NCBI RefSeq assembly: GCF_029222965.1
Contig: NZ_JARHUD010000013.1
Coordinates: 1 to 53,891 of the forward strand
Source: Aquibaculum arenosum
GTDB lineage: Bacteria > Pseudomonadota > Alphaproteobacteria > Kiloniellales > DSM-21159
DNA: 53,891 nucleotides
Direction: 5' to 3'
Made by a program: the position numbers and the translations under genes. Shown piece after piece: positions 51,963 to 53,891 of the stretch (the stretch's first letter is position 1; each line of letters opens with the position of its first letter). The notes below the pieces were generated by a model that saw only the letters and a program-made list of their open reading frames with translations, did no database searches and had not been told where the DNA came from.

Positions 51963-52610
51963 TCAGCGTGGCATGACTGTGACCAGTGCGGCGCGCAGCT
52001 CCTCAATCGTGGCGTTCACCGCCTGGCCAATCAGGTCGAGGCGGGTCAGCTGCTCGATGCGCTCCTCCAGGCGGGAGAGTTCGTGGCTGCTGAAGACCTC
52101 GTGCAAGAGGCCGCAGGCGTCGGCCAGGTTGAGAATGGCGACGTCTCGGGCATCGGGGATGTCGTCTGTCATCAGGATCTGTGCGATGCGCAGCTTGACT
52201 TCCGTCTGCTCCTTGTTGTCGATCAGGGGGTAGCGCCGGGTAGCGAAGACCCAGAGGAAGCGACCTTCTTCCTCGCGCAGGATGCCGCGGTCGATCAGGC
52301 GCTTGAGCGAGAGCTCGCGGATTGTCTCCGCTTCCGGTGCCAGCCGATCGATCCAGTCCCGCACCGAGCGCTCCTGGTCCTTCTCTTCGGCAATCCGTCC
52401 CAGCACGTGGTCGAGCGCCGGCTCACCCAGCGGTGTGGCATCGACCAGCATCAGCTTTTCCAGATCGTTATCGATCCGATCATGCATGGCCAGGTCCATC
52501 AGCACCGCGCCGACCAGCGCGATCTGCGTGATGGGCTGCGATGCATAGAGCATGCGGCCACTCTGCTCATCATGTGAGAGCAGCAGGAATTCCTCGGCAA
52601 TTGTAAGCAT
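51963..52610 (-). CDS. GPP34 (GOLPH3-like) family protein
   Basis: A 215-residue protein from ATG 52610 (GGGAGGCACC upstream). It starts LTIAEEFLLLSHDEQSGRM, the typical start of the GPP34 family, and continues with helical segments such as ALVGAVLMDLAMHDRI, SLKRLIDRGILREEEGRFLWVFATRRYPLID and a C-terminal IGQAVNATIEELRAALV. In eukaryotes GOLPH3 binds phosphatidylinositol-4-phosphate at the Golgi; bacterial relatives are common in actinobacteria and have no known role. Here it heads an operon with a membrane protein and a methyltransferase, so a function at the membrane face is plausible. Confidence 0.85.
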   Translation of the reverse strand: MLTIAEEFLLLSHDEQSGRMLYASQPITQIALVGAVLMDLAMHDRIDNDLEKLMLVDATPLGEPALDHVLGRIAEEKDQERSVRDWIDRLAPEAETIRELSLKRLIDRGILREEEGRFLWVFATRRYPLIDNKEQTEVKLRIAQILMTDDIPDARDVAILNLADACGLLHEVFSSHELSRLEERIEQLTRLDLIGQAVNATIEELRAALVTVMPR

Positions 52611-52868
52611 GGTGCCTCCCCCTGGTCCGGACCCTTATATCGACCTGCCGGCCGGTCTTATCGCGACGCTGGGCATGATCACTTGCTTTGACGTGAATTA
52701 CCAGAGGGTAAGCAGGGGACGGGCCGCATTTTTCTCGCAGCTGCCGACACTGATTGCGCGGACGACGGGAACCGAAAGGCGGTGCACAGGGTTTGGGATG
52801 TGTAACGTCGGCAGGTGCGCCGTCCCGGCCCCTGCCGTTTCGACCGTCAATGGACGTGGAGAGTAAAG
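52611..52868. promoter_or_regulatory. Divergent intergenic region between GPP34 and PRC-barrel genes
   Basis: 258 bases without a gene I can support. It must hold the promoters of the leftward GPP34 operon and the rightward PRC-barrel gene. No clear palindromes or promoter boxes were found. Confidence 0.35.
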
Positions 52869-53582
52869 ATGAAAAAGACCCTGTTAACCGCGGTTTCTGC
52901 AACGGCCTTCCTGTTCGCCTCGGGCGCGGCGCTGGCGCAAAGCGATGAAGAGCCGGCCGCCACGTCCGAAACAATGGAAGAGTCGACCACCGAGGATATG
53001 GGCGTGACTGAGGAAGGCTCCGATACCGGCGGGTCTTCTGATGCAGAATCCATGGACAGCGACACTCCTCCCCCTGCTGCCGACGATGCCGAGACGCCCG
53101 ACACCGGAATGGATAGCGATACCGGCACGGATACGGACATGGACATGGAAGACAGCTCCATGGACGAGGCCCCCAGCACCGATACGGGTACCGGCACGGA
53201 CACGGGCACTGATACGGGCGCAGACACAGACGACGCCATGGAAAGCACGGCGCCGGTCGACCTGAGCCAGCTGCATCCCCACGGCGGCGATGCTGAAGGG
53301 ATCGTGGTTGAAGGCGTACCGGCCGAAGACATCGTCGGCGGCCATCTGGTCAACCAGGACGGCGAGCGCATCGCCACCATTAACGACCTCCTGATCGACT
53401 CCGACGGTGAACCGCAGGGCCTCTTGGTCGGTTTCGGCGGCTTCCTCGGCTTTATGGAGAAGGAGGTCGCGGTCGGTTTCGATCGGGTGGAATTTACCCA
53501 GAACGAGGACGAGGAATACCCCAGCGATCTCACCGAGGAAGAGATCGAGGCGATGCCGGAGTATGAGGAGCCACAGGGGTAA
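52869..53582 (+). CDS. Exported PRC-barrel protein with long acidic repetitive linker
   Basis: A 237-residue protein from ATG 52869 (GGAG 8 bases upstream). The signal peptide MKKTLLTAVSATAFLFASGA is cleaved near ALA-Q. Residues about 24-145 are of low complexity, very rich in Asp, Glu, Thr, Ser and Gly, with repeated DTGTDTG and MDSDT units. The C-terminal 90 residues form a PRC-barrel-like domain (VGGHLVNQDGERIATINDLLID, then LLVGFGGFLGFMEKEVAVGFD). PRC-barrel proteins with such exported forms are frequent in alphaproteobacteria and may bind metals or the cell surface. The acidic linker could chelate cations or keep the protein extended. Confidence 0.85.
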   Translation: MKKTLLTAVSATAFLFASGAALAQSDEEPAATSETMEESTTEDMGVTEEGSDTGGSSDAESMDSDTPPPAADDAETPDTGMDSDTGTDTDMDMEDSSMDEAPSTDTGTGTDTGTDTGADTDDAMESTAPVDLSQLHPHGGDAEGIVVEGVPAEDIVGGHLVNQDGERIATINDLLIDSDGEPQGLLVGFGGFLGFMEKEVAVGFDRVEFTQNEDEEYPSDLTEEEIEAMPEYEEPQG

Positions 53583-53667
53583 ATCTTCCGCTCAAACAAA
53601 GCTATGGCTGCGGTGTTCGTGTAGATTGTTGCCAACACAATCGCTGACACTCAGCGCATGTTACCGA

Positions 53668-53699
53668 AGCCCCTCGGACAGAAGTCCGAGGGGCTTTTT
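53668..53699 (+). terminator. Rho-independent terminator of the PRC-barrel gene
   Basis: A perfect 12-bp stem AGCCCCTCGGAC / GTCCGAGGGGCT with an AGAA loop runs straight into TTTTT. It lies 85 bases after the stop codon. Confidence 0.92.
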
Positions 53700-53891
53700 G
53701 TGTGTTCTGAATTGACGTGTGTGGCGAGAGTTAGCCTCCAAAAAACAAGTGAAATTATCACCATAAAAGTAACCCTCCGGTGAGCGCCGCCGATTTTGGT
53801 GCTGACGGTTTGATGTGAGTGTTGTTCCCTGTCGCTATGACTGGTGATAGCGACGGTATCTTTGTCGGGCGGCTGTCGGTGGTGAACACCG
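53700..53891. other. Non-coding tail of the window with one perfect inverted repeat
   Basis: No gene is supported here. A perfect 8-bp inverted repeat GTCGCTAT / ATAGCGAC with an 8-base centre lies at 53831-53854. It has no following T-run and could be an operator of a gene beyond the edge, or a weak hairpin. Confidence 0.4.

Noticed and set aside
53100-53235. Short tandem repeats considered as a CRISPR array
   Set aside because: The units are in frame within an exported protein, have no unique spacers and encode a regular Asp/Thr/Gly tract.

Overview
The window is high-GC DNA with short intergenic gaps, ATGA start/stop overlaps and clear GGAGG-type ribosome binding sites. The gene content points to an alphaproteobacterium, probably of the Rhodospirillales and relatives: a heme-type FixL with FixJ and a FixK-like regulator, a ROSE-like RNA thermometer before an Hsp20 gene, a complete SUF operon headed by an Rrf2 regulator, and several ABC importers. 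The genus cannot be fixed from the sequence. No tRNA, rRNA or CRISPR array was seen.

Layout. 1-44 is the 5' end of an IS5-family transposase. 282-1833 holds two SAM-dependent methyltransferases, the second broken by a one-base frameshift. 1988-6247 has a peptidoglycan-binding-repeat protein divergent from two tandem exported serine hydrolases of the beta-lactamase/penicillin-binding fold. 6289-19581 is the largest unit, a catabolic island. On the minus strand, an ABC importer (ATPase, permease, Tat-exported binding protein) is followed by two Gfo/Idh/MocA dehydrogenases, a COG3964-type amidohydrolase, a TIM-barrel protein of unknown activity, an SDR dehydrogenase, a VOC-fold protein, a D-serine-dehydratase-like PLP enzyme and RidA. 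Divergent from it are an RpiR-type regulator and a SnoaL-flavin monooxygenase fusion. The divergent promoter carries a perfect TGTAGG/CCTACA palindrome and helically phased GATCAC repeats.

19830-22490 is an OmpR-type two-component system followed by hsp20 with its thermometer. 22761-27675 has an MttB-family protein without an in-frame UAG, a fatty-acid desaturase, and an XRE regulator/GFA protein/binding protein operon. 27657-33141 joins a propionyl-CoA synthetase to fixJ-fixL and a divergent fixK-like gene. 33282-38126 encodes a 1454-residue exported protein of unknown function with repeated YDF modules, plus a glycine-zipper lipoprotein. 38602-43487 is an iron/phosphoglycerate-type ABC importer operon (binding protein, fused permease, ATPase, HAD phosphatase) with an attenuator-like terminator after the binding protein. 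43818-50536 is the SUF operon (rrf2-sufB-C-D-S-U-DUF59-sufA) ending in a strong terminator. 50660-52610 is a GPP34 (GOLPH3-like)/CopD-like/methyltransferase operon. 52869-53582 is a PRC-barrel protein with a long acidic repetitive linker, followed by a strong terminator.

How the parts may work together. The island looks like a dedicated route for import and breakdown of an amino/hydroxy-acid-containing compound. Its end is chemically coherent: a PLP dehydratase of the D-serine dehydratase type would release a 2-aminoacrylate-type enamine, which RidA hydrolyses. The FixL/FixJ/FixK block looks like an oxygen-responsive cascade. The actual substrate of the island and the job of the 1454-residue protein are the main open questions.
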